Under the pieces are notes generated by a model that was not told where the DNA came from, searched no databases, and saw only the letters and a program-made list of their open reading frames with translations. The translations under genes were made by a program, and so were the position numbers. A DNA stretch of 64,000 nt from NCBI RefSeq assembly GCF_023158935.1, contig NZ_CP096120.1, forward strand, positions 620,001-684,000, written 5' to 3'. This stretch comes from Acinetobacter portensis. Lineage in GTDB: Bacteria > Pseudomonadota > Gammaproteobacteria > Pseudomonadales > Moraxellaceae. Below, one piece after another: positions 48,060 to 59,952 of the stretch (position 1 is the stretch's first letter; each line of letters opens with the position of its first letter).

Positions 48060-49250
48060 ATGAGTTTTGCAGCACAAATCAAAATTCCAGCAACATATAT
48101 GCGTGGCGGTACAAGCAAAGGTGTTTTTTTTAAATTAGAAGATTTACCCCAAGAAGCTCAAGTTGCAGGAAAAATAAGAGATCAAGTTCTACTTCGTGTA
48201 ATTGGAAGCCCAGATCCCTATGGAAAACAAGTAGATGGAATGGGTGGGGCAACATCAAGTACAAGTAAAACAGTAATTTTGGCTAAAAGCACGCAAGAAA
48301 ATCACGATGTAGATTATTTATTTGGACAAGTTGCTATAGATAAACCTTTTGTAGATTGGAGTGGTAACTGTGGAAATTTAACCGCTGCAGTTGGTGCTTT
48401 TGCAATTAATAATGGATTGGTTTGTGCGAAAAAAATTCCTGAAAATGGTATTTGTACGGTTCATATTTGGCAGAAAAATATTGGGAAAACGATTCTTGCG
48501 CATGTACCTATTACAAATGGTCAAGTTCAAGAAACAGGTGATTTTGAATTAGATGGTGTGACTTTTCCCGCTGCTGAAGTTCAAATTGAATTTTTAGACC
48601 CAGCAGATGATGGTGAAGATGGCGGTGCAATGTTTCCAACAGGAAATCTTGTAGATACTTTGGAAGTGCCGAATATAGGAACATATCAAGCAACATTTAT
48701 AAATGCGGGTATTCCAACTATATTTCTAAATGCATCAGAACTTGGTTTGGATGGAACGGAACTACAAGATGTAATTAATAGTGATACGAAAATTTTAGAA
48801 AAATTTGAAACTATTCGTGCCTATGGTGCAAAACAGATGGGGCTCATTCAAGATATTTCTGAAGCGGCTAACCGTCAACATACGCCTAAAATTGCATTTG
48901 TTGCGCCATCAAAATCTTATACATCTTCAAGTGCAAAGGAAGTTAAAGCTGAAGATACAGATTTGTTGGTTCGTGCGCTTTCTATGGGGAAACTTCATCA
49001 CGCAATGATGGGGACGGCTGCGGTTGCTATTGGTACAGCAGCTGCTATTCCGGGAACATTAGTAAATTTAGCTGCAGGTGGTGGTGAGCGAGAAGCGGTC
49101 CGTTTTGGACATCCATCTGGGACTTTACGTGTAGGTGCACAAGCAATAAAAGAAAATGATCAATGGGTTGTGAAAAAAGCAGTGATGAGCAGAAGTGCAA
49201 GAATATTGATGGAAGGTTGGGTAAGAATTCCTGCCGATAGTTTGAAATAG
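48060..49250 (+). CDS. prpF: PrpF-type 2-methylaconitate isomerase
   Basis: PrpF isomerises 2-methylaconitate in the methylcitrate cycle, which burns propionyl-CoA. The 396-residue protein has the family start QIKIPATYMRGGTSKGVFFK at 6-25, then GSPDPYGKQVDGMGGATSSTSK near 57-78 and SGNCGNLTAAVGAFAI near 107-122 with the active-site Cys region. It stands alone here: no prpB, prpC or acnD lies nearby, so it may be a paralogue acting on a related tricarboxylate. GGGA lies about 8 bases before the ATG. Confidence 0.9.
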   Translation: MSFAAQIKIPATYMRGGTSKGVFFKLEDLPQEAQVAGKIRDQVLLRVIGSPDPYGKQVDGMGGATSSTSKTVILAKSTQENHDVDYLFGQVAIDKPFVDWSGNCGNLTAAVGAFAINNGLVCAKKIPENGICTVHIWQKNIGKTILAHVPITNGQVQETGDFELDGVTFPAAEVQIEFLDPADDGEDGGAMFPTGNLVDTLEVPNIGTYQATFINAGIPTIFLNASELGLDGTELQDVINSDTKILEKFETIRAYGAKQMGLIQDISEAANRQHTPKIAFVAPSKSYTSSSAKEVKAEDTDLLVRALSMGKLHHAMMGTAAVAIGTAAAIPGTLVNLAAGGGEREAVRFGHPSGTLRVGAQAIKENDQWVVKKAVMSRSARILMEGWVRIPADSLK

Positions 49251-49267
49251 TAAATATTGAAGATTTT

Positions 49268-49298
49268 AAAAACACCTCTTTTATTGGAGGTGTTTTTA
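49268..49298 (+). terminator. prpF terminator
   Basis: AAAAACACCTC ... GAGGTGTTTTT with an 8-base loop, 18 bases after the stop. Confidence 0.85.
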
Positions 49299-49459
49299 TT
49301 TGCTTAATTAAAAATGAAGAAGTGTGATTGTAGATATAAGTTAATGCAGTAAAAGGAAGGAATGAATATCTATTTATATGTACAATAGCCAGCAGTTAAA
49401 TTGGCTATTTATAAACTGGTTAATTTTAAGTTGGGATTTATAAAATTATAGAGGCTCAC

Positions 49460-50368
49460 GTGTCATCATCACTAGACATACAAAATAATGTACTTTCCGC
49501 AGCGCAGCAAAGAATTCAACAAGATTTGTTAATGGCTTTGGATGCTTTTGCGATTCCTGAACCTTTAAAAGGTGCGGTGCATCATGCGGTAATGTTGGGT
49601 GGTAAGCGTGTTAGACCTGCATTGGCTTATGCAACAGCATCTATAAAACCAAATTCAAACTATGCTGCTGTACGTCGTGCCGCTGTTGCAATTGAACTAA
49701 TTCATTGCTATTCGTTAGCACATGATGATTTACCATGTATGGATAATGATTTATTACGTCGTGGTCAGCCGACGTGTCATGTTACTTATGGTGAAGATAC
49801 AGCCTTACTTGCAGGTGATATTCTTCAATCTATGGCATTTGAGATTTTGGGTAGTCGCTTGTTTGATCAAGGGCCTGCGGTAGATGCTTCAATTGTTTTA
49901 AAACAAATGCAAATTTTAGCAACGGCTTCATCGAAAATGGTTTGTGGTCAAGTTTTAGATTTGCAAGCAGAAGGTAAGCGTGTAGATCAAGAAGCTTTGG
50001 AGAATATTCATCGCAATAAAACAGGTGCATTAATTTCTGCTGCAGTCATGATGTCTGCAATTACTATATTTGATGGTGTGGATGTTGCACTACCGAAGTT
50101 GCGTGAATATGCACAAGCGATTGGTTTGGCATTTCAAGTTCAAGACGATATTTTAGATATTACTGCTGAAACTGAAGTTTTGGGCAAAACAGCAGGTAAA
50201 GATGAGCTGGTAGAGAAATCGACTTATCCTGCACTTATGGGCTTAGATAAAGCTATTGAATATGCAAAAAAATTGCATGATCAAGCTTTTGAAACCTTAG
50301 AATACTTTGGCGATTCTGCTGAAGAGTTGGTATCTATTTCGAAATTTTTATTAGAACGTAAAAAGTAA
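49460..50368 (+). CDS. ispA: Geranyl/farnesyl diphosphate synthase
   Basis: IspA builds farnesyl diphosphate from dimethylallyl and isopentenyl diphosphate, for ubiquinone and undecaprenyl phosphate. The 302-residue protein has both aspartate-rich motifs: DDLPCMD at 89-95 (first) and DDILD at 229-233 (second), plus GGKRVRPAL near 49-57. The start is GTG at 49460, preceded by GAGG. The first motif is of the type with two extra residues between Asp pairs found in bacterial FPP synthases. The gene is followed by a terminator; dxs is not next to it, unlike in E. coli. Confidence 0.95.
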   Translation: MSSSLDIQNNVLSAAQQRIQQDLLMALDAFAIPEPLKGAVHHAVMLGGKRVRPALAYATASIKPNSNYAAVRRAAVAIELIHCYSLAHDDLPCMDNDLLRRGQPTCHVTYGEDTALLAGDILQSMAFEILGSRLFDQGPAVDASIVLKQMQILATASSKMVCGQVLDLQAEGKRVDQEALENIHRNKTGALISAAVMMSAITIFDGVDVALPKLREYAQAIGLAFQVQDDILDITAETEVLGKTAGKDELVEKSTYPALMGLDKAIEYAKKLHDQAFETLEYFGDSAEELVSISKFLLERKK

Positions 50369-50394
50369 AAGTTTCAATTGATTATTTTAGATGT

Positions 50395-50428
50395 AAAAAA
50401 GCGTGTTATTTAAACACGCTTTTTTTTA
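50395..50428. terminator. Bidirectional terminator after ispA
   Basis: AAAAAAGCGTGTT-ATTTA-AACACGCTTTTTTTT. Confidence 0.88.
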
Positions 50429-50433
50429 ATTTT

Positions 50434-50790
50434 TTACTCTGTAATTGTCGCATCGGGAACAATGATTTTCTTGCCTGCCTTAATCGCTTGAAGGGCATCG
50501 GGGTCGAAATCAATTAATAATGAGTTATCTGCAACATTAATCGCGTACTTACTAATGAGCTTTTTATCGCCATTTAAAGTTTCAACTTTGTATTCATCTG
50601 CAATATTTAAAATGCCATCTAAATTGGTTGTTGAAGATGCTTTATCTTGACGAAATAATTCGTAGATATCACGCAGATCGAAAATCGCATTTTCTGCATC
50701 TGGGTGTTTGCTAACGTAATTTTCAATATGTCGAATAATAAGTTGTGCGTATAAAAAATAATTTGGTTTATAAGAAATATCTAACTTCAT
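50434..50790 (-). CDS. Hypothetical protein (118 aa)
   Basis: I do not recognise a family. The protein starts MKLDISYKPNYFLYAQLIIR, is cytoplasmic by composition, helical to about residue 60, then mixed, with a C-terminal Val/Ile-rich strand region (KKIIVPDATITE). Its position facing ispA with a shared terminator and its ordinary codon use suggest a real gene. No clear ribosome-binding site is seen beyond a GGG stretch upstream. Function unknown. Confidence 0.7.
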   Translation of the reverse strand: MKLDISYKPNYFLYAQLIIRHIENYVSKHPDAENAIFDLRDIYELFRQDKASSTTNLDGILNIADEYKVETLNGDKKLISKYAINVADNSLLIDFDPDALQAIKAGKKIIVPDATITE

Positions 50791-51265
50791 GTATTTACGC
50801 CCTTATTGTCTAGTTTTAATTGAATAATATAGAAATAGCATACTTCTGTTGAAGAGTTAAACAGCTTTAATGATGGTTTTGCAAAAGATTACAAAAAATA
50901 AATTAGATCTAAAAATCATAAAATGATAATAATTATTAGTATTGTTAAACATTGGTTTTAAATATTCTTTTTGAAATCATATTTTAAGAAAATAAAGAAT
51001 AAAATAATATTTTTACAGCTGTGAAAATAAATTTACATTTTAAATTTTTAAGGAATATAAGTGATTCAAAGCCTTATAAGTGCACATAAATTAAAAAAAA
51101 GATAGAAAATGATGAAAAAATCATCCGAAAGACTAAGTGTTATAAGCTAGCAAGTGAAATCATAAATCAGGTACAATTGGCGGGATTAATTTTGTGTTTG
51201 GTGTATTTGAAGGCCAATACATACATTCTTTGTTAATAAATAGGCCTGCCAGGAGTTATCCCCGC
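50791..51265. other. AT-rich region upstream of nuo operon
   Basis: 475 bases without a convincing gene. It must contain the nuo promoter. The best element I see is TACAAT at 51172-51177, with only a weak -35 (TAGCAA, 18 bases upstream). AGGAG at 51251-51255 is the nuoA ribosome-binding site. Confidence 0.5.
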
Positions 51266-51814
51266 ATGAGTGCCATTACTCCATACGAATGGGCAATTAT
51301 TGCCTTCGTGATCGGCGTTACATTTTTATGCGTTTTTATGCTCACTGTCCCGTTACTCCTTGGGGGTAAGTCGTGGGGTCGAGCTAAGCAAGAACAATTC
51401 GAGTCTGGTGTTGTAGGTGCCGGTGGTGCACGTATTCGCTTGTCTGCTAAATTCTATTTAGTGGCAATCTTCTTTGTTGTCTTCGACTTAGAAGCTCTTT
51501 ATCTATACGCATGGGCTGTTTCAGTTCGTGAAGTAGGATGGGTTGGTTTTGCTACAGCTGCTGTATTTATTTTAGTTTTACTTGTTGGTTTGATTTATGA
51601 ATTATCAACTGGCGCACTTAACTGGGCTCCATCTGATAAGCGTAAAGCTGCTGGTATTAAAGCTAAAATCGGTTCTCCAAATATGGATATAGCTGAAATT
51701 ACACGCTTTAATTCAATTGAAGAGTTGGTAATGGATCCTACGGGTCAAATTCCAGCGCAATCTTCTGGTCGTGTGAAATCTAAAACACCGACTGCATCAT
51801 CTGACAAGGAGTAA
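51266..51814 (+). CDS. nuoA: NADH-quinone oxidoreductase subunit A
   Basis: NuoA is a small membrane subunit of complex I near the quinone site. It has three transmembrane segments (about 10-31, 63-84, 93-113), the E-QFESG segment near 43-48 and [12 protein letters not shown] at 73-84. I use the ATG at 51266, which has AGGAG upstream, rather than an earlier in-frame start at 51194. At 182 residues it is longer than E. coli NuoA (147): a soluble tail of about 58 residues follows the last membrane segment. It is first of the nuo operon. Confidence 0.95.
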   Translation: MSAITPYEWAIIAFVIGVTFLCVFMLTVPLLLGGKSWGRAKQEQFESGVVGAGGARIRLSAKFYLVAIFFVVFDLEALYLYAWAVSVREVGWVGFATAAVFILVLLVGLIYELSTGALNWAPSDKRKAAGIKAKIGSPNMDIAEITRFNSIEELVMDPTGQIPAQSSGRVKSKTPTASSDKE

Positions 51815-51820
51815 TACGGG

Positions 51821-52498
51821 ATGAAATACACCTTAACCCGTGCGAATCCGGATGCTGATCAATATCCACTTCAAGAGCGTCAAATCGTTACAGATCCGCT
51901 TGAAGATGAAGTGAATAAAAATGTGTTCATGACTCGTTTAGAAGATTTGGCACATACAGCAGTAAACTGGGGTCGTAAAAACTCAGTTTGGCCGTTTAAC
52001 TTTGGTACATCTTGCTGCTACGTAGAGTATGCAACGACTTTAACAGGCGTGCATGACTTGTCGCGTTTTGGTGCTGAAGTAATTCGTGCTTCGCCACGTC
52101 AAGCCGATTTGATGATTGTTGCAGGTACTTGCTTTGTAAAAATGGCGCCTGTAATTCAGCGTTTGTATGAACAAATGCTTGAGCCTAAATGGGTAATCTC
52201 GATGGGTGCATGTGCAAACTCGGGTGGTATGTACGACATTTATTCAGTAGTACAAGGCGTAGATAAAATTATTCCAGTGGATGTTTATATTCCTGGTTGT
52301 CCACCACGCCCTGAAGCTTTAATTCAAGCTTTAATGTTGTTACAAGACCAAATTCAACTCGAGCGCCGTCCACTTTCAGCGGTGATTGGTGATGATCTTA
52401 AGCCAGTGTATAAGCCAAAGATGCAGCCAGAACGTGATCGTAAGAATGCAGAGCGTATTGCTGTGAAAAACTTACGCTCGATGGATGAAATTAAATAA
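51821..52498 (+). CDS. nuoB: NADH-quinone oxidoreductase subunit B
   Basis: NuoB holds cluster N2, the last iron-sulfur centre before quinone. In the 225-residue protein the four ligands are visible: C65-C66 in [10 protein letters not shown]131 in MGACANSGG, and C160 in IPGCPPRPE. The first 35 and last 40 residues are basic/acidic extensions of the core. It lies 6 bases after nuoA. Confidence 0.97.
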   Translation: MKYTLTRANPDADQYPLQERQIVTDPLEDEVNKNVFMTRLEDLAHTAVNWGRKNSVWPFNFGTSCCYVEYATTLTGVHDLSRFGAEVIRASPRQADLMIVAGTCFVKMAPVIQRLYEQMLEPKWVISMGACANSGGMYDIYSVVQGVDKIIPVDVYIPGCPPRPEALIQALMLLQDQIQLERRPLSAVIGDDLKPVYKPKMQPERDRKNAERIAVKNLRSMDEIK

Positions 52499-52584
52499 TT
52501 TAAGTGACAAATTTTTGATGCACCTGTAAGGGTGTAGTTGTCGTTTTAATTGACTGAATTTGTATAAAATAGGAAGCCAAGCCA

Positions 52585-54372
52585 ATGGCTGAAACTGACA
52601 TTGCTATGCCAGAATCAACTCCAGTTGATTCACGCCCTGCATTTGCAATTGTAGAAGAGCTCAAAACCAAATTTGGTGAGAACTTCTATGTGCAAACGAC
52701 TTTTGAAGATTTTCCAACAGTCTGGGTTGAGCGCGCGCGTGTACAAGACGTTTTAATGTTCTTGCGTAAAGTTGATCGTCCTTATGTGATGTTATTCGAC
52801 TTATCTGCTGTAGATGAGCGTTTACGTACACACCGTGACGGTTTACCTGCATCTGACTTTACAGTGTTCTATCACTTGTTATCGTTAGAACGAAATAGTG
52901 ATATTCGTATTAAAGTTGCATTAAGTGAGAATGATGTAAATCTTCCTACAGCAACCAACATTTGGCCAAATGCCAACTGGTACGAGCGTGAAGCTTACGA
53001 TATGTTCGGTATTAATTTCGAAGGGCATCCAATGCTCCGTCGTATTTTGTTACCTACATATTGGGAAGGTCATCCACTTCGTAAAGAATACTCTGCACGT
53101 GCGACTGAATATACGCCGTACATGCAAAACCAAGCGAAACAAGATTTCGAACAAGAACATTTACGTTTTGTACCTGAAGATTGGGGTCTAAAACGTGGAA
53201 ATGATGATGAAGATTTCATGTTCTTGAACTTGGGTCCTAACCATCCATCTGCGCACGGTGCATTCCGTATTGTCTTGCAGTTGGACGGTGAAGAAGTGAA
53301 AGACTGTGTGCCTGACATCGGTTATCACCACCGTGGTGTGGAAAAGATGGCTGAACGTCAAACTTGGCATTCATTCATTCCGTATACAGACCGTGTCGAC
53401 TACCTAGGTGGTTGTGCTCAAAACATGCCTTATGTAATGGGCGTAGAGCAAATGGCAGGAATTACTGTTCCTGACCGTGCACAATGTATTCGTGTAATGA
53501 TGTCTGAATTGTTCCGTATTAATAACCACTTATTGTTTATTGGTACAGCGATTCAGGATGCCGGCGGTATGACACCAGTATTCTATATGTTCGCCGATCG
53601 TCAAAAGATTTATGACGCAATTGAAGCGATCACTGGTTACCGTATGCATCCAGCTTGGTTCCGTATTGGCGGTACTGCGCACGATCTTCCAAATAACTGG
53701 CAACATCTCATCCGTGAAATCCTTGATTGGATGCCGAAGCGTATGAATGAATACTACACAGCTGCTTTACGCAACTCTGTATTCATGGGTCGTACACAAG
53801 GTGTAGCGCAATATGATGCTAAATCTGCATTGGCTTGGGGTGTAACTGGTACTGGTTTACGTGCTACAGGTATCGATTTCGACGTTCGTAAATATCGTCC
53901 GTATAGCGGTTACGAAAATTATGACTTTGATGTGCCATTAGAGTACGAAGGCGATGCTTATGCGCGCGTAATGGTTCACTTCCGTGAAATTGAAGAATCA
54001 CTGAAAATCATTAAGCAATGTTTAGATAACATGCCTTCTGGTGCTTATAAAGCTGATCATCCATTGGCTGTTCCACCACCAAAAGATAAGACATTACAAG
54101 ATATTGAAACTCTAATTACGCACTTCTTGAGCGTATCTTGGGGTCCTGTAATGCCTGCAGGTGAAGCATCTGTAATGGCTGAAGTGGTAAAAGGTGCGTC
54201 TAACTACTACTTGACTTCTGATAAGTCAACAATGAGTTACCGTACTCGTATTCGTACACCAACCTTCACGCATTTACAGCAAATGCCTTCTGTGATTAAC
54301 GGCAGCTTAATGTCTGACTTGATCATTTATTTGGCGACAATTGACGTCGTAATGGCTGACGTGGATCGCTAA
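52585..54372 (+). CDS. nuoCD: NADH-quinone oxidoreductase subunits C and D, fused
   Basis: A single 595-residue protein. Residues about 1-200 are NuoC ([22 protein letters not shown] near 131-152) and about 205-595 are NuoD ([22 protein letters not shown] near 215-236, ending in VMADVDR). NuoD contacts the quinone cavity beside NuoB. The fusion is also found in E. coli and Pseudomonas. It lies 86 bases after nuoB, with a small spacer. Confidence 0.97.
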   Translation: MAETDIAMPESTPVDSRPAFAIVEELKTKFGENFYVQTTFEDFPTVWVERARVQDVLMFLRKVDRPYVMLFDLSAVDERLRTHRDGLPASDFTVFYHLLSLERNSDIRIKVALSENDVNLPTATNIWPNANWYEREAYDMFGINFEGHPMLRRILLPTYWEGHPLRKEYSARATEYTPYMQNQAKQDFEQEHLRFVPEDWGLKRGNDDEDFMFLNLGPNHPSAHGAFRIVLQLDGEEVKDCVPDIGYHHRGVEKMAERQTWHSFIPYTDRVDYLGGCAQNMPYVMGVEQMAGITVPDRAQCIRVMMSELFRINNHLLFIGTAIQDAGGMTPVFYMFADRQKIYDAIEAITGYRMHPAWFRIGGTAHDLPNNWQHLIREILDWMPKRMNEYYTAALRNSVFMGRTQGVAQYDAKSALAWGVTGTGLRATGIDFDVRKYRPYSGYENYDFDVPLEYEGDAYARVMVHFREIEESLKIIKQCLDNMPSGAYKADHPLAVPPPKDKTLQDIETLITHFLSVSWGPVMPAGEASVMAEVVKGASNYYLTSDKSTMSYRTRIRTPTFTHLQQMPSVINGSLMSDLIIYLATIDVVMADVDR

Positions 54373-54386
54373 GGGGTAAACGCATT

Positions 54387-54896
54387 ATGATGATTTTGAC
54401 AGATAAAAAACCACGTGTGACGGTTGAAGGAATTTTAACTTCGGAAGAAATTCATGAAATTGAACATCACATTGGTCACTATCCGTACCCACGTGCTGCA
54501 TGTTTAGATGCATTGAAGTGTGTACAACGCCGTAATGGTTGGGTAGATGATGCGCAAATGAATGCAATTGCTCAAATGTTAAGCATGACAGTTGCAGATT
54601 TAGAAGGTGTTGCTACTTTCTATAACCGTATTTATCGCCAACCTGTAGGTCGCAACGTAATTTTATTATGTGATTCAATTGCATGCTTCTTAATGGGCGC
54701 GGAAACTTTAGCAGAAGCTTTTCAACGTGAATTAGGCATTTCATTTGGTCAAACTACCGCTGATGGTCGTTTTACTATTTTGCCAATTTGCTGTTTAGGT
54801 AACTGCGACAAAGGTCCAACCTTAATGATTAATGAAGATACTCACGGTTTAGTGGAAGTTTCTTCAGTTAAACAGTTATTGGAGAAGTATGTATGA
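54387..54896 (+). CDS. nuoE: NADH-quinone oxidoreductase subunit E
   Basis: NuoE carries the [2Fe-2S] cluster N1a of the NADH-oxidising arm. The 169-residue thioredoxin-fold protein shows the ligands in CDSIAC (C-x4-C) and CLGNC (C-x3-C). Two adjacent ATGs (54387, 54390) could start it; GGGGT lies about 10 bases upstream. It overlaps nuoF by four bases. Confidence 0.96.
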   Translation: MMILTDKKPRVTVEGILTSEEIHEIEHHIGHYPYPRAACLDALKCVQRRNGWVDDAQMNAIAQMLSMTVADLEGVATFYNRIYRQPVGRNVILLCDSIACFLMGAETLAEAFQRELGISFGQTTADGRFTILPICCLGNCDKGPTLMINEDTHGLVEVSSVKQLLEKYV

Positions 54897-56221
54897 ATAC
54901 TGAACCAAAACCAATTTATGGCGACGGCAACCCAGAAACTCATCCATTAACATGGCGTTTGAGTAAACAGGAAGCAGTACGCAGTGCAGACGATTACGAA
55001 GCTTTAGAAGGTTATGCAGGCTTTAAAAAAGCATTAGGCATGAAACCTGCTGAAGTATTAGATGTAATTAAAGCTGCAACTGTAAAAGGCCGTGGTGGTG
55101 CAGGTTTCCCAGCAGGGATTAAATGGTCATTGATGGCACCAAATGATGGTGGTCCTCGTTACCTGATCTGTAATGCCGATGAAATGGAACCGGGTACTTT
55201 CAAAGACCGTTTGTTGATGGAAAAACTTCCACATCAATTGATAGAAGGTATGTTGATTGCAGGCTATACGCTTGAAGCAACACAAGGTTATATCTTCATC
55301 CGTGGTGAATACATTGAAGCTGCTCAATACTTAAATGAAGCATTAGAGCAAGTTCGTGCTAAAGGTTACTTAGGTGACAACATCTTAGGTACAGGTTGGA
55401 ACTTCGATTTACACGTACATACTGGCGCGGGTCGTTATATTTGTGGTGAAGAAACTGCATTAATTAACTCGCTTGAAGGTCGTCGTGCAAACCCTCGTAC
55501 TAAACCACCATTCCCACAAGTTGCAGGTGCTTGGGGTCGTCCTACAATTGTGAACAACGTAGAGACGTACAACAACTTACCAGCAATTATGCTTCGTGGT
55601 CCTGAATGGTATATCGGTTTATCTGAAGGTAAATCGAAAGATCCAGGCACAAAAATTTATGGTGCATCAGGTAAAGTGAAATTCCCTGGTTTATGGGAAC
55701 TTCCATTTGGTACAACTGCGCGCGAAGTGATCGAAGATCATGCGGGCGGTATGCGTGATGGCTTAAAGCTTAAAGCATGGTTACCAGGTGGTGCTTCGAC
55801 TGATTTCTTAGCGGCTGAACACATTGACTTGCCAATGGATGCTGAAAGCATTATGAAAGCAGGTTCACGTTTAGGTACGTGTTTGCTTATGGTTGTTGAT
55901 GAAACTCAATGTATGGTTTCTGCAACACGTAACTTAGAAGAATTCTTTGCACGTGAATCTTGTGGTTTCTGTACACCATGTCGTGATGGTTTACCTTGGG
56001 CTGTTAAAGCGCTTAAAGCACTTGAAGATGGCACAGGTAAGAAAGAAGATATCGACCACTTACAAGAACTTACTCGTAAGCTTTGGATTGGTAAAACTTT
56101 CTGTGCTCACGCACCTGGTGCGATGGAACCGCTTATGGGCGCACTCAAACATTTCCGTGGCGAATTTGAAGCAAAAGTAGTTGATGCTGCTGCTCAAATT
56201 AGCAACGTAGAACAAGCTTAA
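54893..56221 (+). CDS. nuoF: NADH-quinone oxidoreductase subunit F
   Basis: NuoF binds NADH and FMN and holds cluster N3. The 442-residue protein has the NADH/FMN loops [13 protein letters not shown] near 63-75 and [13 protein letters not shown] near 184-196, and the [4Fe-4S] motif [11 protein letters not shown] near 355-365 followed by the fourth Cys in TFCAHAPGA. Confidence 0.97.
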   Translation: MNTEPKPIYGDGNPETHPLTWRLSKQEAVRSADDYEALEGYAGFKKALGMKPAEVLDVIKAATVKGRGGAGFPAGIKWSLMAPNDGGPRYLICNADEMEPGTFKDRLLMEKLPHQLIEGMLIAGYTLEATQGYIFIRGEYIEAAQYLNEALEQVRAKGYLGDNILGTGWNFDLHVHTGAGRYICGEETALINSLEGRRANPRTKPPFPQVAGAWGRPTIVNNVETYNNLPAIMLRGPEWYIGLSEGKSKDPGTKIYGASGKVKFPGLWELPFGTTAREVIEDHAGGMRDGLKLKAWLPGGASTDFLAAEHIDLPMDAESIMKAGSRLGTCLLMVVDETQCMVSATRNLEEFFARESCGFCTPCRDGLPWAVKALKALEDGTGKKEDIDHLQELTRKLWIGKTFCAHAPGAMEPLMGALKHFRGEFEAKVVDAAAQISNVEQA

Positions 56222-56232
56222 GGAATTCGACT

Positions 56233-58914
56233 ATGGCTACAATTCATGTCGATGGCAAATCGTATGAAGTCGATGGTTCAGAGAACTTGCTACAAGCATG
56301 TTTGTCTTTGGGTATTGATATTCCATACTTTTGTTGGCATCCATCCTTAGGTTCTGTCGGTTCTTGCCGTCAATGTGCTGTGACCCAATATGCGAACCCG
56401 GAAGATACACGTGGTCGCTTGGTTATGTCATGTATGACGCCTGCGTCTGACAATACCTATATTTCGATTGAAGACAAAGAAGCAAAAGATTTTCGTGCTT
56501 CTATTGTTGAATTTTTAATGACAAACCACCCACACGACTGTCCAGTATGTGAAGAAGGTGGTCATTGTCATTTACAAGATATGACTGTGATGACACAGCA
56601 TGATCGTCGTCGTTACCGTTTCACAAAACGTACGCATTACAACCAAGAGCTAGGCTCGTTTATTTCTCATGAAATGAACCGTTGTATCGCATGTTACCGT
56701 TGTGTTCGTTACTACAAAGATTATGCCGGTGGTACAGACTTTGGCGTGTATGCAAGTGCATCACGTGTTTACTTTGGTCGTCCAGAATCAGGTACTTTAG
56801 AATCTGAATTCTCTGGTAACTTGACTGAAGTATGTCCAACAGGTGTGTTCACAGATAAAACTCATTCTGAACGCTACAACCGTAAATGGGACATGCAGTA
56901 TGCGCCAAGCGTATGCCAAGGCTGTTCTTCAGGTTGTAACATTTCTCCGGGTGAGCGTTATGGCGAATTACGTCGTGTAGAAAACCGTTTCAACGGTGAA
57001 GTAAACCAATACTTCCTATGCGATAAAGGTCGTTTCGGTACAGGTTATGTGAATAACGCTGATCGTCCTCGTCAACCACAATTCCGTACAGGTGACAACG
57101 TAACTACAGTTTCTGTAGACAAAGCACTTGATACAGTTATTGAAAATATCCAAGGAAAAAAAGTATTGGGTATTGGTTCACCACGTGCATCTCTTGAATC
57201 TAACTTCGCGCTTCGTGAATTAGTGGGTCAAGAAAACTATTCAACAGGTATGTCTCAAAAAGAGCAAAGTCTTGTTGAATTAGCAGCTTCAATTATGCAA
57301 ACAGAGGGTGTTTACAACCCGAATATGCGTGAAATTGAAAGCTATGATGCTGTGTTGATTTTGGGTGAAGATTTAACTCAAACTGCGCCACGTATGGCTT
57401 TATCTGTTCGCCAAGCTGCGAAAAATAAAGCAAAAGAAATGGCTGCAGAACGTCGCACTCAAGAATGGTTGGCAGAACCTGTTCAACGTATTGGTCAAGA
57501 TGAAAAATCTCCAATTTACATTCTTGCTGCAACGCAAACACGCTTAGCGGATGTTGCAACGGGTGAAGTTGTTGCTTCTCCTAACGATATCGCGCGTTTA
57601 GGCTTTGCGGTTGCTGCTGCAGTTGTTGGTGAAACAGTTACTGGTCTTGATGAAGATGCAAAAGCATTTGCTCAAACCATTGCTGACACATTAAAAGCTG
57701 CGAAAAAGCCATTGATTATCTCTGGTACAAGCTTACAAGACGCTGCAATTATGGAAGCTGCTGCACAAGTTGCGCAGAATCTTGGTAATGCAGGTCTTAC
57801 ATTGACTGTTCCTGAAGTGAACTCAATGGGCTTAGCAATTTTAGGCGGTAACAGCCTAGAGCAAGCATTTGCACAAGATTATGATGCAATTATTGTTGTA
57901 GAAAATGACCTTTACCGTCGTTTACCAGCAAAACAAGTGGATGCAGCTTTAGCGAAAGCGAAAGATGTGATTGTGCTTGATCATGCTGAAACAGCAACTG
58001 TGAAGAAAGCATCTGTTGTTCTTTCTGCTGCAAGCTTCGCTGAAGGTGATGGTACTGTGGTATCGCAAGAAGGCCGTGCACAACGTTTCTACCAAGTGTA
58101 TGACCCAAGCTACTACAAACCTGAACTTGCAATCAAAGAATCTTGGCGCTGGTTACACGCTTTAGAAACAGGCGTGAAAGGCAAAGCGATTTCTTGGACT
58201 GTTCTTGATGATGTCATTGAAACGATTACGAAAAACGTACCTGCTTTAGAAGCAATTCAAGATGTAGCGCCAGATGCTGGCTTCCGTGTACATGGTCTTA
58301 AAGTTGCTCGTGAACCACGCCGTTACTCTGGTCGTACATCTATGCGTGCGCCATTGTCTATTCATGAGCCTAAGCAACCTACGGATAAAGATTCTGCATT
58401 AACTTTCTCTATGGAAGGTTATGTAGGTAATCAAACTCCGTCTCCGCTTGTACCATTTGCATGGTCTGCAGGTTGGAACTCTCCGCAAGCTTGGAACAAA
58501 TTCCAAGATAAAGTGGGTGGTTCATTAAAAGGTGGTGATTCAGGTGTTCGTTTATTTGATCGTTTAGCTAAACGTCCTGTGCGTACTTTCGTAGCTCCAG
58601 CACCTGTGCTTGTGAATGCCGAAAGCTTCCGCCTTGTACCTATGCATCATATCTTTGGTTCTGGTGAATTTACTGTGAAAACACCTGCAATGGAATCGCG
58701 TATTCCTGATGCAGTATTTGCAGTAGGTGAGCAAGATGCAGCACGCTTGAATGTCCAAGATGGTCAAACAATTACTGTTAAAGCAGGGGACACTTCAATT
58801 GTTCTTCCTGTTCAAGTGATTGAATACTTACCAACAGGTTATATTGGTTACCCAATTGGTCTAGCACCAACGGTATCTCTTGCAGAGCCTGTTTCAGTCG
58901 CGGTAGGAGCGTAA
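56233..58914 (+). CDS. nuoG: NADH-quinone oxidoreductase subunit G
   Basis: NuoG is the large 893-residue iron-sulfur subunit of the peripheral arm. An N-terminal [2Fe-2S] domain ([15 protein letters not shown]) is followed by the His-ligated cluster region ([16 protein letters not shown]), a two-cluster region with [13 protein letters not shown], the extra CQGCSSGCN cluster site near 230 that resembles N7, and a molybdopterin-oxidoreductase-like fold that is non-catalytic here. Confidence 0.96.
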   Translation: MATIHVDGKSYEVDGSENLLQACLSLGIDIPYFCWHPSLGSVGSCRQCAVTQYANPEDTRGRLVMSCMTPASDNTYISIEDKEAKDFRASIVEFLMTNHPHDCPVCEEGGHCHLQDMTVMTQHDRRRYRFTKRTHYNQELGSFISHEMNRCIACYRCVRYYKDYAGGTDFGVYASASRVYFGRPESGTLESEFSGNLTEVCPTGVFTDKTHSERYNRKWDMQYAPSVCQGCSSGCNISPGERYGELRRVENRFNGEVNQYFLCDKGRFGTGYVNNADRPRQPQFRTGDNVTTVSVDKALDTVIENIQGKKVLGIGSPRASLESNFALRELVGQENYSTGMSQKEQSLVELAASIMQTEGVYNPNMREIESYDAVLILGEDLTQTAPRMALSVRQAAKNKAKEMAAERRTQEWLAEPVQRIGQDEKSPIYILAATQTRLADVATGEVVASPNDIARLGFAVAAAVVGETVTGLDEDAKAFAQTIADTLKAAKKPLIISGTSLQDAAIMEAAAQVAQNLGNAGLTLTVPEVNSMGLAILGGNSLEQAFAQDYDAIIVVENDLYRRLPAKQVDAALAKAKDVIVLDHAETATVKKASVVLSAASFAEGDGTVVSQEGRAQRFYQVYDPSYYKPELAIKESWRWLHALETGVKGKAISWTVLDDVIETITKNVPALEAIQDVAPDAGFRVHGLKVAREPRRYSGRTSMRAPLSIHEPKQPTDKDSALTFSMEGYVGNQTPSPLVPFAWSAGWNSPQAWNKFQDKVGGSLKGGDSGVRLFDRLAKRPVRTFVAPAPVLVNAESFRLVPMHHIFGSGEFTVKTPAMESRIPDAVFAVGEQDAARLNVQDGQTITVKAGDTSIVLPVQVIEYLPTGYIGYPIGLAPTVSLAEPVSVAVGA

Positions 58915-58917
58915 TTC

Positions 58918-59934
58918 ATGGAACAAGAATTAATCCGTCAAACGCCGATTTGGGCTGAAAACTGGCCAATCGCCTATTCAGTTCTGCAAGCGATTGTAAT
59001 CTTACTTGTTGTAGTACTGATTGCAGCTTTGATGTCTTTTATTGAGCGTCGTTTACTGGGCTTATGGCAAGACCGTTATGGTCCGAACCGTGTAGGTCCG
59101 GGTGGTATGTTCCAGATTGTTGCCGACATGCTTAAAATCATGTTCAAAGAAGACTGGACACCAAAATTCGTAGACAAATTAACTTTCCGTATGGCTCCAG
59201 CAGTTGCGATGGCAACTGCGGTGCTATCTTTCATGGTTATTCCTGTATCACCTTATTTAGGTGTTGCAGACATGAGCATTGGCTTATTGTTCTTTATGGC
59301 AATGGCAGGTATTGCAGTTTATGCAGTACTTTTCGGTGGTTGGTCATCAAATAACAAATATGCGTTACTTGGTGGTTTACGTTCTGCGGCTCAAACTATT
59401 TCTTACGAAGTGTTCTTGGGTATTTCACTAATGGGTGTGGTTGCAATTGCAGGCTCATTCAACATGCGTGAAATTGTAGAAGCTCAGAAAGATGTTTGGT
59501 TTGTGATTCCACAATTCTTAGGTTTCTTAATCTTTGTGGTTGCGGGTGTTGCGGTAACTCACCGTCATCCATTTGACCAACCAGAAGCTGAACAAGAATT
59601 GGCAGAAGGTTACCATGTAGAGTACGGTGGTATGAAATGGGGTATGTTCTTCGTTGCAGAATATGTGAACGTGGTACTTATTTCAGCACTTATCGTAACT
59701 TTGTTCTTTGGTGGTTGGTTAGCGCCATTCAACTTAGATATTCCATTCATTCCAGCTGCATTCTGGTTCATCATTAAAACAGCATTCTTTGTAATGATGT
59801 TTGTATTGGCACGTGGTTCATTAATGCGTCCACGTTATGACCAAGTAATGAATTTTGGTTGGAAAATTTGCTTGCCATTGGCATTGGTAAACCTTTTGGT
59901 TACTGGTGCTATGATTCTGATGAATCAGGCCTAA
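58918..59934 (+). CDS. nuoH: NADH-quinone oxidoreductase subunit H
   Basis: NuoH is the membrane subunit joining the peripheral arm to the proton pumps and forms part of the quinone channel. The 338-residue protein has about eight transmembrane helices, [19 protein letters not shown] near 43-61 and the acidic loop [20 protein letters not shown] near 219-238. Confidence 0.97.
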   Translation: MEQELIRQTPIWAENWPIAYSVLQAIVILLVVVLIAALMSFIERRLLGLWQDRYGPNRVGPGGMFQIVADMLKIMFKEDWTPKFVDKLTFRMAPAVAMATAVLSFMVIPVSPYLGVADMSIGLLFFMAMAGIAVYAVLFGGWSSNNKYALLGGLRSAAQTISYEVFLGISLMGVVAIAGSFNMREIVEAQKDVWFVIPQFLGFLIFVVAGVAVTHRHPFDQPEAEQELAEGYHVEYGGMKWGMFFVAEYVNVVLISALIVTLFFGGWLAPFNLDIPFIPAAFWFIIKTAFFVMMFVLARGSLMRPRYDQVMNFGWKICLPLALVNLLVTGAMILMNQA

Positions 59935-59952
59935 GACAGCAGGGAGAATAAA

